Part shown: positions 1 through 8,561 of the stretch, piece by piece
How positions within the stretch are numbered: the first letter of the stretch is position 1
Layout: each line of letters starts with the position of its first letter
Assembly: GCA_049600855.1 (NCBI GenBank)
Contig: JBMYQA010000034.1
Span: forward strand, 1 to 32,863
From: JBMYQA01 sp049600855
GTDB taxonomy: Bacteria > Bacteroidota > Bacteroidia > Cytophagales > Flammeovirgaceae
Reading direction: 5' to 3'
DNA: 32,863 nt
The notes under the pieces: generated by a model
Told to the model about the DNA's origin: nothing
Seen by the model: only the letters and a program-made list of their open reading frames with translations
Databases searched by the model: none
Translations under genes and position numbers: made by a program

Positions 1-14
1 GCAACTTGCCCCAT
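1..14 (-). CDS. 5' end of a gene cut off by the window edge, coupled to the RNA-repair gene
   Basis: On the minus strand the stop codon of the 972-residue RNA-repair gene overlaps an ATG as TAATG. The new frame reads M-G-Q-V before the window ends. A one-base stop/start overlap is typical of translational coupling, so the next gene is probably co-translated with the RNA-repair protein and may share its function. Nothing can be said about its product from four codons. Confidence 0.4.
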
Positions 15-2932
15 TACGAATCTCCTTCATAATCAATTCTGACTTGAATTTGCCACCCAAAATCATCCATAAAGTCCGTAATTACTTTTTGTAATGACGG
101 ATGCATTTCTTCTGGCAATTCATCGCTTACCCCTATTACAAACTGAATTCCACCATCAAGTTGAATCAACTCCGGCCAAGGTCGTAGCGTTAATCCCAAC
201 TTTTCCAACGTAATGACCAGCGTAATCACATGCCCTTCAATCCAACCAGAAAGCGCTTGCATGGCTTTAGCATCTCCAAAACAAGAAATCGAAATACCTG
301 TTGGCTGAGCAGCTGGTGCAAAGAAAGTATTCCAGTTGAGCTGTTTTTCCTTAAAAAAGTGTGCAGCACTAGCAAATTCATGCTTCAAGATGGCAGCTGT
401 GGATTGCGTGATATTTCGGGCACTATTAAACTGCGGATGAACCGTAGTCAGAATGGGCATCCGATCGCGCACAAGAGATACTTTATACGCTTTCTCGCGC
501 TCCACCAAAGCAATAGGCTTTGACCAATCGTGATTACACAACAGCTGAAAGAAATTGCGTAAAGCCCCTGTTAAAGTCGGCTTTTCGTGGTGGTTTACTA
601 CTGACCAAGCCACCAAAATGGTCCAACTGTAACTTCCTAAAAACCCCCAAGCATTGCCAAATACTTTTCGCTGTTTTGCCCAGTATTTCACCAGTTTCAC
701 CAATTGAATAAACAACTCAAAGTCAACCTTTTCCGAAATCAACCTATTCAAGTTTTGAACTTCTAATACGCCTCCTAATGCCATCCAGCTCACCTGATCA
801 AATTCACGGTAATTGCGTTCCATGATTTCGGTCAGAGGTTTGGGAAAATAGGGATTGCGAGCCAGTAAAACATCCACAGCGATGCCTTCTGCCTGAAAAC
901 GCAAAGCAGGCATTTGCGCATCAAACACCAAATGTACTTCACGAACTAAACCTGTTAATACTTGAGCCATTTGGGTTAAAATATCTTCTAGTTCAACCTC
1001 TTGGGGAACACTACACACTACATCCAAATCTCCTGTTTGCGTGGCAGTCCCTAAAGCTGTTGAACCTAACTGAAAGGCTTGTACTTTCTGGCCAATTACT
1101 TCTCCACACGCATCCTCTACAAGCGTTTGGATGAGGGTCATCTGTTGCTTCCTTTTCAAACTCACGGTAGGCATTTCCCGATTCAGCAAAGTCCTAAGTT
1201 GCTCATCATCCGAAACGTGTCCTACAGTAAGTTTTCCAGAACCCAATGCGATCTTATAGCGCCACTCAAAAGGCGTATCTTTGCCCCTACTAATGAGCGC
1301 AATTTCTCCAACGGTCGTTTGCTGCATTTTCCAAGTAGGCAATTGCTTTTTCGCCTCATCTGGAGTCGCAAACTGCCCAATACTCAAATGCGGCGTAAAT
1401 CCGCTGTTTCGAGTAGATTGCTCTTTGCAATGCTCAAAAGGTTCTTCCAACACGTGTTGGAGCTGTTGCCAAGCTGTGTCATTTCCGAGCGGCCGCAACC
1501 AAGCCGTGGTCGATTTTCGGTGCTCAAAATACCCATATCCTCCCAATTGAATGGTGAAAGGTTCAATGCTTTTCAACCGCTCTGCCAACTGATCAACTAC
1601 TTCAGCAAAATGGACTTCTGAAATAAATCCGTATACCAAGGTTACATGAGGCATCCAACGCGCATACTTTGAATCAAACTTCTTGCGCAATTGCTGAATG
1701 GCCGGCCACAAAGCCTTTGGAGGAATCCAAACGATGGCACTTTGGTAGTTGGGCTTCTGTTGAAAAGCGGCTGGTAAACGACTCGCTGCTTGCTTTGAAA
1801 AGCTTAATTGCGTCAATAGTCCAAAATGATCCGAAGGAAATAATTTCCCCGAAAAGTTCCCAATGGCTTGATTAAAGATCAAGGAACTGTTTGAAACACG
1901 CCACTGCTCATCCGAAGGGTGTAACAGCATGCGATCTAACCGTCCAGGCTTTCCTGTGAGGGAAAATAAGCGCGCAAGTGAATTTACTTCAGGATGATAA
2001 GTCAATCCTTCCGCATTTGGGTTGACCGATTTCCAACAGTCTAGCAAAGCCGTATCCACATATTCTGTCGGTTGCTCTGCCTCACGCATGTTAAAATCGC
2101 CCCCAATCAAAAAAGCACTTGGCTGACTTTCTAAAATCGCCACCAATTCCACAAATTGCTGCTTACGCACTGCTGGCGCATTCGCATTTTGATTACTACT
2201 TAAATGCACATTAGCCACTTGGAAAGTCGTTCCATTCAATAAAAGTGAAGCAATTAAAAAACGTTTTGCCGATGAATAACGCCACTCTTTCAGTCGAAAA
2301 GGATAACGCGATAAAATAATATTCCCGTGTGGTTTTAAATTCGAACAAGCTGGACTTTCGGATGAATACCAACTGTAAAACCACCTTTTTCGTAGCAGTA
2401 TCTCATAAAATCGCGAAGTTACTTCTTGTAATAAAATGATGTCGGCAGTGGTCTTTTGCAGTTGATGTGCGAGCCATGCCCAACGTTCCTCAGAATGCAG
2501 CTTTCCCCGCTCATAGCGATCAGTGAGTACATTCAACGTTAATATACGCAGTTGATCTACTGAAGTAGTTGTTAATTCTTGAATATAATTTTCCCAACTC
2601 ATACCCACTTTGTGGTAAATGGAACGCTCAAAAACGGACTCATGAGCAACCAAGGCATTACTGACTTGGTTAAATGCTTCGGCAGGTAATTGCCCTGTTT
2701 CGAATAAATCAATTCGCTTTTCGCGATCCCAAACCCACTCATCAGCACATCGGATGTAGTAAACGCGACTCCATGGAATTTCGCTCGTTCCCCACTCAAT
2801 GAGTGGTTTCTCACGCATTCCGTTTCGGCTCATCCGATCTTGATAACCCATAAAAAAGGCGCGCTCATTGAATTGTTCATCCCACAAAATGCGATTGTAT
2901 ATTTCCCGACTTGTGTTAAATCTCGGTTTCAT
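14..2932 (-). CDS. Four-domain RNA repair protein: MJ1316 (DUF504) + EEP nuclease + 2H phosphoesterase + poly(A)-polymerase-like nucleotidyltransferase
   Basis: The product has 972 residues and no signal peptide, so it should be cytoplasmic. Residues 1-80 match the MJ1316/DUF504 RNA-repair domain (pattern SREIYNRILWD, then IPWSRVYYIR and VWDREKRID), which has been proposed to recognise cyclic-phosphate RNA ends. Residues 127-380 are an endonuclease/exonuclease/phosphatase domain with LTLNV, LLQE (E170), GGDFNM (277-282) and SDH (367-369). Residues 398-565 are a 2H (LigT-like) phosphoesterase with HVT at 429-431 and HLS at 515-517. Residues 590-960 are a poly(A)-polymerase-type nucleotidyltransferase with GS (623-624), D635 and D637, third carboxylate D687, then a helical central domain (LVKYWAKQR) and a C-terminal RNA-binding-like region. 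All catalytic motifs look intact. The inferred role is trimming, opening and re-extending damaged RNA 3' ends. The downstream gene is coupled to it. The exact substrate is unknown. Confidence 0.85.
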   Translation of the reverse strand: MKPRFNTSREIYNRILWDEQFNERAFFMGYQDRMSRNGMREKPLIEWGTSEIPWSRVYYIRCADEWVWDREKRIDLFETGQLPAEAFNQVSNALVAHESVFERSIYHKVGMSWENYIQELTTTSVDQLRILTLNVLTDRYERGKLHSEERWAWLAHQLQKTTADIILLQEVTSRFYEILLRKRWFYSWYSSESPACSNLKPHGNIILSRYPFRLKEWRYSSAKRFLIASLLLNGTTFQVANVHLSSNQNANAPAVRKQQFVELVAILESQPSAFLIGGDFNMREAEQPTEYVDTALLDCWKSVNPNAEGLTYHPEVNSLARLFSLTGKPGRLDRMLLHPSDEQWRVSNSSLIFNQAIGNFSGKLFPSDHFGLLTQLSFSKQAASRLPAAFQQKPNYQSAIVWIPPKALWPAIQQLRKKFDSKYARWMPHVTLVYGFISEVHFAEVVDQLAERLKSIEPFTIQLGGYGYFEHRKSTTAWLRPLGNDTAWQQLQHVLEEPFEHCKEQSTRNSGFTPHLSIGQFATPDEAKKQLPTWKMQQTTVGEIALISRGKDTPFEWRYKIALGSGKLTVGHVSDDEQLRTLLNREMPTVSLKRKQQMTLIQTLVEDACGEVIGQKVQAFQLGSTALGTATQTGDLDVVCSVPQEVELEDILTQMAQVLTGLVREVHLVFDAQMPALRFQAEGIAVDVLLARNPYFPKPLTEIMERNYREFDQVSWMALGGVLEVQNLNRLISEKVDFELFIQLVKLVKYWAKQRKVFGNAWGFLGSYSWTILVAWSVVNHHEKPTLTGALRNFFQLLCNHDWSKPIALVEREKAYKVSLVRDRMPILTTVHPQFNSARNITQSTAAILKHEFASAAHFFKEKQLNWNTFFAPAAQPTGISISCFGDAKAMQALSGWIEGHVITLVITLEKLGLTLRPWPELIQLDGGIQFVIGVSDELPEEMHPSLQKVITDFMDDFGWQIQVRIDYEGDS

Positions 2933-3440
2933 GGTTCAGTGTAATGTATCCTTTGTTTTCAATTTCATCACAGTTTGTAAAATAATTCCAAAAGCAAAGT
3001 ATTAGATACTAAATATGTATAATGTTTTAAAAATTCTAGCGGGCATGGTTGTCCTTTTTTGCTTGACCAAAAAAGGACCAAAAAAGTCAAGAAAATCTGA
3101 TCCTGCTTACCCACTAGCCTACCCACGCTCGGCAGATTTTCAGACCCTCGCTCAATTTGTTCTTCATTATACATTTCCTATTTTCTAGGTACACTAGTCA
3201 AACTTTCAAAAATGAAAACTAGGATAATGACATGCATTGTAGTACTTATCTATAAGAAAAAACACTTTTTGCATGATTAAATGTATTGAAAAAAGAAAGG
3301 GACTCTCAATCAGAAGATTGGAGTTTGTGCATGGTGATATGGAAGGGAACTATTACACGGTTATCGTATGATGTAAGGAATGAATCCTTGGTTTGTTAGG
3401 AGATACGTCAAGTTACGGTCGTGGGTTACCAAATTACACG
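2933..3440. other. Gene-free interval holding a structured repeat
   Basis: About 500 bases separate the RNA-repair gene start from the stop of the membrane-protein gene. The only structure I see is the repeat copy at 3051-3156. Short open frames here are antisense to that repeat or very AT-rich and look non-coding. A weak imperfect hairpin lies near 3303-3325 without a T run. Confidence 0.6.
3051..3156. repeat. Structured dispersed repeat, copy 1
   Basis: The copy begins with a perfect 11-bp inverted repeat (3051-3061 with 3068-3078) closing a six-base loop CTTGAC (3062-3067). The loop is complementary to GTCAAG at 3086-3091, so a pseudoknot or an alternative stem is possible. A second 8-bp stem follows, AAAATCTG (3092-3099) with CAGATTTT (3133-3140), with a 33-base C-rich loop, and the unit ends in GCTCAAT. 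A second copy lies at 32731-32841. From GTCAAG to CTCAAT both copies are exactly 71 bases with no gap. The first hairpin differs in sequence between copies but remains paired. It lies about 118 bp upstream of the RNA-repair gene. Confidence 0.8.
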
Positions 3441-4913
3441 CTATTTCTTGTTCTTCAACAAATAATAAGGCCGAATTTGGTGCGGGTTTTTCCATGAATT
3501 CAGGTGTGTTAAGGTCTCCGTTTCTCCATCTGCTTGAAGTGCTTGCAAAAACTTTTGCCACTGATCTTCTCGTACCAAATAATAATTCGCACTTAATGGA
3601 AAAAGCTGGCTTTCAGGCAAATAAAACTCAAACTGATTCCGATTTAAATCGGTAGCGATGCGCCAAAGTCGTTCCTTTTCAATTTGATATTCGGGAATCC
3701 AAGGCAAGGCATCTATACCTGAAGAAAATGTAAAAAGCTCGGCTAAGGATTTATGGGCAATCACCAATTCAGTTTCTGATTTACGGATGTATTCGAATGT
3801 TCGTGCTGTCAATTTTTGATAAAGTGGATAAGGCGGATCATGTTGTTTGGACTGATAGCTTTTCCAAGTCCAAAAACTGATCAGCACTAATCCGCCAATC
3901 GTACTCAGCAATAACTTACGATTTAGCTTGCTGACTTGATCCAAAAATAGCCAAAAGCCAAACGGAGCTAATAACACAAAAACCAAGAAAAAGCGGTAAC
4001 CAATCCCATCTAATGACCAACGAAAAAATGGAAAGATGAGCAAGCTACAGAGGATGAACCAACTCATCATCGGCTTTGCTTGTTTTTGTTTGGGATGTTT
4101 GATCAACCAAACGACTGGAAAGCAGCAAAAAATAATACTGGCGATGATTTCCATGAGCCAAAAATCGCTAATTCGTTCATTGCCAAAGCTCTGCCAAAAT
4201 GAATAGGGTGCAAATTGAGGCGTAGCGGTCAAAAAACCATTAAACCGATCGAAATCGGCAACGCTTAGAATACCAGGAAGCACAATGCCAAGTACTAATA
4301 ATCCACCAAATGCCAACAACAGGTAACATAACCATTTCAAAGAAATTCGATTGAGGACAACACTTAAGCAGAGCAAACTCACACTCAACACTGCCGTCAT
4401 CCGATGCCCAAATACATTTACAACCAGCAAACTCAGACAGATAATCCACTGGCGCTTCCCCACTCCATTGCCAAAAAATTGAGGAATTTGACTCACAAAG
4501 AGCAGAAAAAACACCAAGCCCAGCAAGTTTTTAGGGTATTGTCCCCCAAAATAGGTCAAGTGTGGACTCGCTATGGCAAAAGCAACAGCTAACAAAGCCA
4601 ATAGTCCATTTTGACTGAACTTGTAAACCAAAAAACCAGCAGCTCCTACAAAACAGGAAGTGATCAACGCGGCTGTGACTTTAAAAGTGAATACATAATC
4701 TCCTACCAAAAAGTGAATGGCAGTCATCAACGGATAAATCAAACTGAGGTCGGCAGAATGCATTTGACCCTCTTCCACCAATGCCTTGATTTGGATGAGG
4801 TAAAAATAACTGTCCCAGCCATTGGCAAAAGGCGTTTGTTGGTAACTCCACAAGCGCAGCAGGAAGGATAGGAGGATTAAGGGAAGAAAAAGGAGTTTTT
4901 TTGGAATGGGCAT
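3441..4913 (-). CDS. Multi-pass membrane protein, GT-C glycosyltransferase-like
   Basis: The 490-residue product is dominated by hydrophobic segments (roughly ten or more from residue 6 to 360) and ends in a soluble domain of about 120 residues. The first periplasmic loop contains GWDSYFYLI with D34, the position where GT-C enzymes (PMT, STT3 and AglB-like families) carry a catalytic aspartate followed by a hydrophobic helix. HLTYFGGQYPKN at 118-129 and FGHR at 168-171 are further loop motifs. By analogy it would transfer a sugar from a polyprenyl phosphate donor at the membrane. The family assignment is inferred from architecture, not from a signature I am sure of. It appears monocistronic, and a transport or polymerase role cannot be excluded. 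Confidence 0.6.
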   Translation of the reverse strand: MPIPKKLLFLPLILLSFLLRLWSYQQTPFANGWDSYFYLIQIKALVEEGQMHSADLSLIYPLMTAIHFLVGDYVFTFKVTAALITSCFVGAAGFLVYKFSQNGLLALLAVAFAIASPHLTYFGGQYPKNLLGLVFFLLFVSQIPQFFGNGVGKRQWIICLSLLVVNVFGHRMTAVLSVSLLCLSVVLNRISLKWLCYLLLAFGGLLVLGIVLPGILSVADFDRFNGFLTATPQFAPYSFWQSFGNERISDFWLMEIIASIIFCCFPVVWLIKHPKQKQAKPMMSWFILCSLLIFPFFRWSLDGIGYRFFLVFVLLAPFGFWLFLDQVSKLNRKLLLSTIGGLVLISFWTWKSYQSKQHDPPYPLYQKLTARTFEYIRKSETELVIAHKSLAELFTFSSGIDALPWIPEYQIEKERLWRIATDLNRNQFEFYLPESQLFPLSANYYLVREDQWQKFLQALQADGETETLTHLNSWKNPHQIRPYYLLKNKK

Positions 4914-5226
4914 TATTTCTAACTTAAGCTGTTAATTCTAATTATTGCAGTAGCGTTTTCATAGGTGATTGGGTTAGTTGTTAGTTGACTGTATATATTT
5001 TTTTCACCTTAACTAGTTGTCGTAGTGTACCAATAACCAATTTAAGTGCCCATTTGATCACGTTACCCATTGCAGTTGAAGTAAAGAATAATGCAACAAT
5101 GTATACAAAACTACTTCATTTGCATCAACTCCCAAGCCCTGCAAAAGTAAGCATTCAAAAATCACGGGATTCCGTTAGAGGTACTAAAAGCGAAAAATGT
5201 CAAAAAACAGGTTTTGCAAAAAAAAC

Positions 5227-5340
5227 ACCCCGTTTGGGAAAGAAATGACTAGCATTCGGAGGATTTTGAGGTAAAACATGAAATATTCGGAAATAAAACA
5301 TCCCGTTTCGGTAAAATAAACCCCTGATTGGGAAGAAAAA
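5227..5340. promoter_or_regulatory. Phased array of TTSGG motifs, candidate LytTR binding sites
   Basis: Five copies of a short motif, (A/G)TT(T)(C/G)GG followed by A-rich sequence, have their SGG triplets at 5236, 5257, 5288, 5309 and 5330. The spacings are 21, 31, 21 and 21 bp, all close to whole helical turns. Members include CCCGTTTGGGAAA, CATTCGGA, TATTCGGAAA, CCCGTTTCGG and CTGATTGGGAA. LytTR regulators are known to bind 9-bp direct repeats with a 12-13 bp spacer, that is 21-22 bp apart. A further copy lies upstream of the second LytTR gene (9429-9447). Which promoter it controls is not clear. Confidence 0.45.
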
Positions 5341-5903
5341 TTTCTGATTCCTCTCGTTTTCTATTCCCTTCGTATCAACAACAACACACAAAAACACCCG
5401 ACAAACACAACATTGGCTTACTTGGATTATTTACGACAATCAACAAACTGTATGGAAATTTTAGTCAACTGGATTAACACTCCTACTCGAAACATCAGCT
5501 TGGGTTTTATTACTACCATGACCCAATCTAGCCATGCATCAAAAGCAATCATAATACTACACTGGCTTCGTGCACATTTATGCAAAGCACTTACTACTCA
5601 AGACACGAATCCAATCAATAGCGAACAATACTCAAGGTTTTATACCTGAATTCAACTGAATGAATTAGCAAGGAGTTCCTAACTACAGAGGTAAATCGCC
5701 TCAAACGCATGGAAAATGTAGCGTATTAGCAAAATAATACAAACAAATTATACTGAAAGTCCTATTGTGCGTTATGTTATCAAGACTCCCCGCATTCACA
5801 CACATTAACACTTCCAGAACCACCATTAAGAATAATGACTTTTCACGAGTCTCATTTCGTATGAGCTCAACATTGTGTAGCTGATCACTACATGATTATA
5901 TAT

Positions 5904-5919
5904 TACTAAGGCCTTAGTA
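5904..5919. promoter_or_regulatory. 16-bp perfect palindrome upstream of the small lipoprotein gene
   Basis: TACTAAGGCCTTAGTA is fully self-complementary and ends 37 bases before the chosen ATG of the lipoprotein gene at 5957. The position and symmetry fit a dimeric regulator's operator, but no matching regulator site elsewhere was found. Confidence 0.4.
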
Positions 5920-5956
5920 CTTCTCAATGTTTTTAAACCCTTTTAATTGTCTAAAA

Positions 5957-6223
5957 ATGAAGTACTTAGTTAATACTCTATTCGTTGCTCTTTTTGTTAT
6001 CACTGTTGGATGTTCTAATGAATTAACAGGCTTTGACGCCGATATAAACCCTATTTCTAGCGCAGAAACTGAATTAATTGAGCAAGGCTCACTAACTGAC
6101 AATGGCGATGCGTTCTTTTCTACGGATGGTTCCACATTAAATGCTAACAAAGCATCGACAGGTAATGGATATGTTGAAGATGATAAAGATCAAGATGATA
6201 CTATTCCACCTCCAGCACCATGA
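5957..6223 (+). CDS. Small lipoprotein with acidic, proline-ended tail
   Basis: From the ATG at 5957 the product has 88 residues. It opens with a lipoprotein signal, MKYLVNTLFVALFVITVGC, with the lipobox cysteine at 19. An upstream in-frame ATG at 5927 would add ten residues and displace the signal, so it was not used. The mature part is about 70 residues, polar and low in complexity, with an acidic stretch (VEDDKDQDD) and the end TIPPPAP. No known domain is recognised. It precedes the TPR sensor kinase in the same orientation by about 290 bases and shares that gene's AT-rich composition. It could be an accessory or ligand of the sensor, which is inference from position only. Confidence 0.65.
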   Translation: MKYLVNTLFVALFVITVGCSNELTGFDADINPISSAETELIEQGSLTDNGDAFFSTDGSTLNANKASTGNGYVEDDKDQDDTIPPPAP

Positions 6224-6513
6224 TAATTACATAAATTATTTAGAGTGAGGAGGATACTGTTAAATACTTTATACTATGGTTAAGAGTTACTTAATTTCAG
6301 CATCCTCTATACCTCTTAAAAAAATAATATTGTCTTTTGAAATGAGAATATTTTTTCATCATATCAATCTTTACATATGCAAATAATTGTTTAGGGTATA
6401 TAGAAGAATTGTTTTTTTTAAGTAGTTTTCTAATATGATAAGTTTATATAATGATTGGCTTGGAATAAAAAACTTCTAAGCATGATATTATATCTTTAGT
6501 AAAATTACGGCTC
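6224..6513. other. AT-rich spacer between lipoprotein and sensor kinase
   Basis: About 290 AT-rich bases. An imperfect inverted repeat (GAGGATACTG at 6250-6259 with CAGCATCCTC at 6298-6307, one mismatch, 38-base loop) follows the lipoprotein stop but has no T run, so terminator function is doubtful. A -7-like TATCTTTA sits at 6491-6498, 15 bases before the kinase start. Confidence 0.4.
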
Positions 6514-8346
6514 ATGAATAGATGGATTAAGACAATTTTTTTCCTTACAATATTTATATCTTTTTACAACTATCTAAAGGCAACGCCTAATCAATTAATT
6601 TTAGATTCACTATCTAATATAAAATCTAAAACCGTAAGCTTAATTAGAGCTGGTAATTATCAGGATGCCATAAATCTGATTAATGAGGGACTAAAATTAA
6701 ATGAATCAAGCCAAATAGATTCTATTGAAGCACAACTCCTTTATAATTTAGGACTATGCTTTTTTTATCAAGAAAAGTATATAACATCAGTAAATAGTTA
6801 CAAAAAAGCATTAGTGATTACTGAAAAAAGTAATTCACTCAATGGATTACAAATTAAAACCTTATGGGGGATGGGATTATCTTATAAAAAACTTGGTAAT
6901 TATATAGAAGCTATTAAACAAGTAGATAAGGCTATTAATCTAGCGGGAGAAAATGAAGTTCTAAAAGCAAATTTATTTATCAATGCTGGAAATTTACATG
7001 AACAATTAAAACAATATGAATTAGCTATTGAAGCTAATAAAAATGCATATAACATTTACGAAAAAGAGGGAGATACATTAAGAATGAGCATGGCATTAAA
7101 CAATATTGGAGTTTCATATAATACATTAGAAAAATATAGCGAGGCTCTAAATTATTTTTCTCAAGCACTAAAATTAAAAAGAAGTATTAAAAACAATAAG
7201 AAAATAGCTTCTACCTTAAATAATATTGGGGATTTATATTTAACTATTGGTGAATATGTAAAAGCTGAAAAATATTTACGAGAAGCATTGAAAATTCGAG
7301 AAACCCTAAAAAGCAAAGATGATTTAGCTAGTTCTTTAAATAAGATGGGTAATTTATACCTATCCCAGAAAAAGATACAACTTTCCAAAACTTATATACA
7401 AAGAGCTAAATCTTTATTGGATTCAACAAATTTTCAATCCGAAAAACTTGAAAATCTTTACCTCTTCTCTAAACTCTATTACCTCCAAGGTAACAACAAG
7501 AAAGGAGATGAATATCACCTGAAATACACCAACTTAAATGATAGTTTATACAATGAGTTGGATGTAAGTCAGAGTATTTTGAAATCGGAGCGGGAGAAAT
7601 TGGAGGCTGAAAAAGAAAGAGCCATTTTAGCGGCTGATAAAAAAGTATTGGAGCAGAAAAACAAATTTCAACAATACCAAATTTGGTCATCGCTGATCAT
7701 CATTGTGGCTTTGGCAGGTTTGGGCTGGAACCTTCATCGCTCGCGTAACATGAAGAAGCGCTTGGCTGAAGAGTTGAGTCATCGTACCAACAACAATTTC
7801 CAACTCTTTATGTCTATGCTGGGCTACCAAAAGTCGCGTTTTTCTGCCGATACCGAAAAACAAAAGCTCTTGGGCGAAATTCAAAACCGCTTAAGTGCTA
7901 TGGCTTCGGTACATAAATTATTGAAGCCACAGCAAACCTTGTACAAGGTGAATATGCAGGAATACATGGATAAGATTTTGACTTCCATTTGTTATTCCTT
8001 TGGCTACTCCAATGAATGCCTGAGCTTGGTGGTTCCTCCCATTGAGTTGAGTATGAAGCGGGCAAATTATGTAGGCTTTATTGCCAATGAAGTCGCCACG
8101 AATGCCCTCAAATATGCCTTTCCTCAATCTGACAAACCTGAGTTGCACGTGATCATGTCTCAGGAGAATGATAAAATCACGTTATTTATGCAAGATAACG
8201 GCAAAGAAATCCCTCCACACGATCCCAATATCTCTACATCTTTGGGCATGACCTTGATTGAAGACTTCACTTACAACCTGAAAGGGAAAAGTCATTTTGA
8301 ACATACAGGAGAAGGAATGCTTTTTCAGTTGGAATTTAGCATTTGA
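6514..8346 (+). CDS. TPR-containing sensor histidine kinase (HisKA_2 / HATPase_c)
   Basis: The 610-residue product starts with a signal-type hydrophobic segment (1-23). A run of tetratricopeptide repeats follows (about 35-335, e.g. ALNNIGVSYNTLEKYSEAL and TLNNIGDLYLTIGEYVKA), then a coiled coil (about 345-387) and one membrane helix (390-407). The kinase part has a HisKA_2 dimerisation helix, ELSHRTNNNFQLF, with phospho-acceptor H423. A HATPase_c domain follows with N box NEVATNALKYAF (525-536), DNGKEIP (561-567) and SLGMTLI (576-582). The repeats would lie outside the inner membrane and sense a peptide or protein, with phosphotransfer to the LytTR regulator downstream. Base composition changes sharply inside the gene: lines 6841-6900 and 7141-7200 have 17 and 14 G/C of 60, lines 7741-7800 and 7981-8040 have 27 and 28. 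This suggests a replaced sensor half. Confidence 0.9.
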   Translation: MNRWIKTIFFLTIFISFYNYLKATPNQLILDSLSNIKSKTVSLIRAGNYQDAINLINEGLKLNESSQIDSIEAQLLYNLGLCFFYQEKYITSVNSYKKALVITEKSNSLNGLQIKTLWGMGLSYKKLGNYIEAIKQVDKAINLAGENEVLKANLFINAGNLHEQLKQYELAIEANKNAYNIYEKEGDTLRMSMALNNIGVSYNTLEKYSEALNYFSQALKLKRSIKNNKKIASTLNNIGDLYLTIGEYVKAEKYLREALKIRETLKSKDDLASSLNKMGNLYLSQKKIQLSKTYIQRAKSLLDSTNFQSEKLENLYLFSKLYYLQGNNKKGDEYHLKYTNLNDSLYNELDVSQSILKSEREKLEAEKERAILAADKKVLEQKNKFQQYQIWSSLIIIVALAGLGWNLHRSRNMKKRLAEELSHRTNNNFQLFMSMLGYQKSRFSADTEKQKLLGEIQNRLSAMASVHKLLKPQQTLYKVNMQEYMDKILTSICYSFGYSNECLSLVVPPIELSMKRANYVGFIANEVATNALKYAFPQSDKPELHVIMSQENDKITLFMQDNGKEIPPHDPNISTSLGMTLIEDFTYNLKGKSHFEHTGEGMLFQLEFSI

Positions 8347-8561
8347 TTAAATAGTTTCACATGATGAAGTTGTCTAACGTATAAACGCATACATAGTTTA
8401 CATATTAGGTAACTTCGATGAAGTGGTTTGCTTGAGTAAAAAGAAAAGTTGTATCAAAATAAAAGTTAGCGTTAATGCTAGTTGAGTAGCCCGCTAAGCG
8501 TATATATTTTATCATAAAGTAACCCCTTCCAAAGCACTATTTATTTATCAATGTTGTTAAA

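Larger units (their letters stand above)
4914..5956. other. About 1 kb without a convincing gene; holds a phased motif array and a palindrome
   Basis: Short open frames exist (for example 5413-5649 with a TTG start), but they show no recognisable motif, plausible start or conserved composition. The region looks like decayed coding DNA or a long regulatory interval. The features I can support in it are the motif array at 5227-5340 and the perfect palindrome at 5904-5919. Confidence 0.55.

Noticed and set aside
2968..3174. 68-residue open frame on the minus strand upstream of the RNA-repair gene
   Set aside because: It is read through the structured repeat, whose pairing constraints explain the sequence better than coding does.
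5161..5400. Possible CRISPR-like repeats around the TTSGG array
   Set aside because: Repeats are short, degenerate and spaced at helical-turn intervals rather than separated by unique 30-40 base spacers; no cas gene is present.
5413..5649. 78-residue open frame on the plus strand
   Set aside because: TTG start, no recognisable motif, no signal peptide and no neighbours that suggest a gene; it lies in a decayed-looking region.
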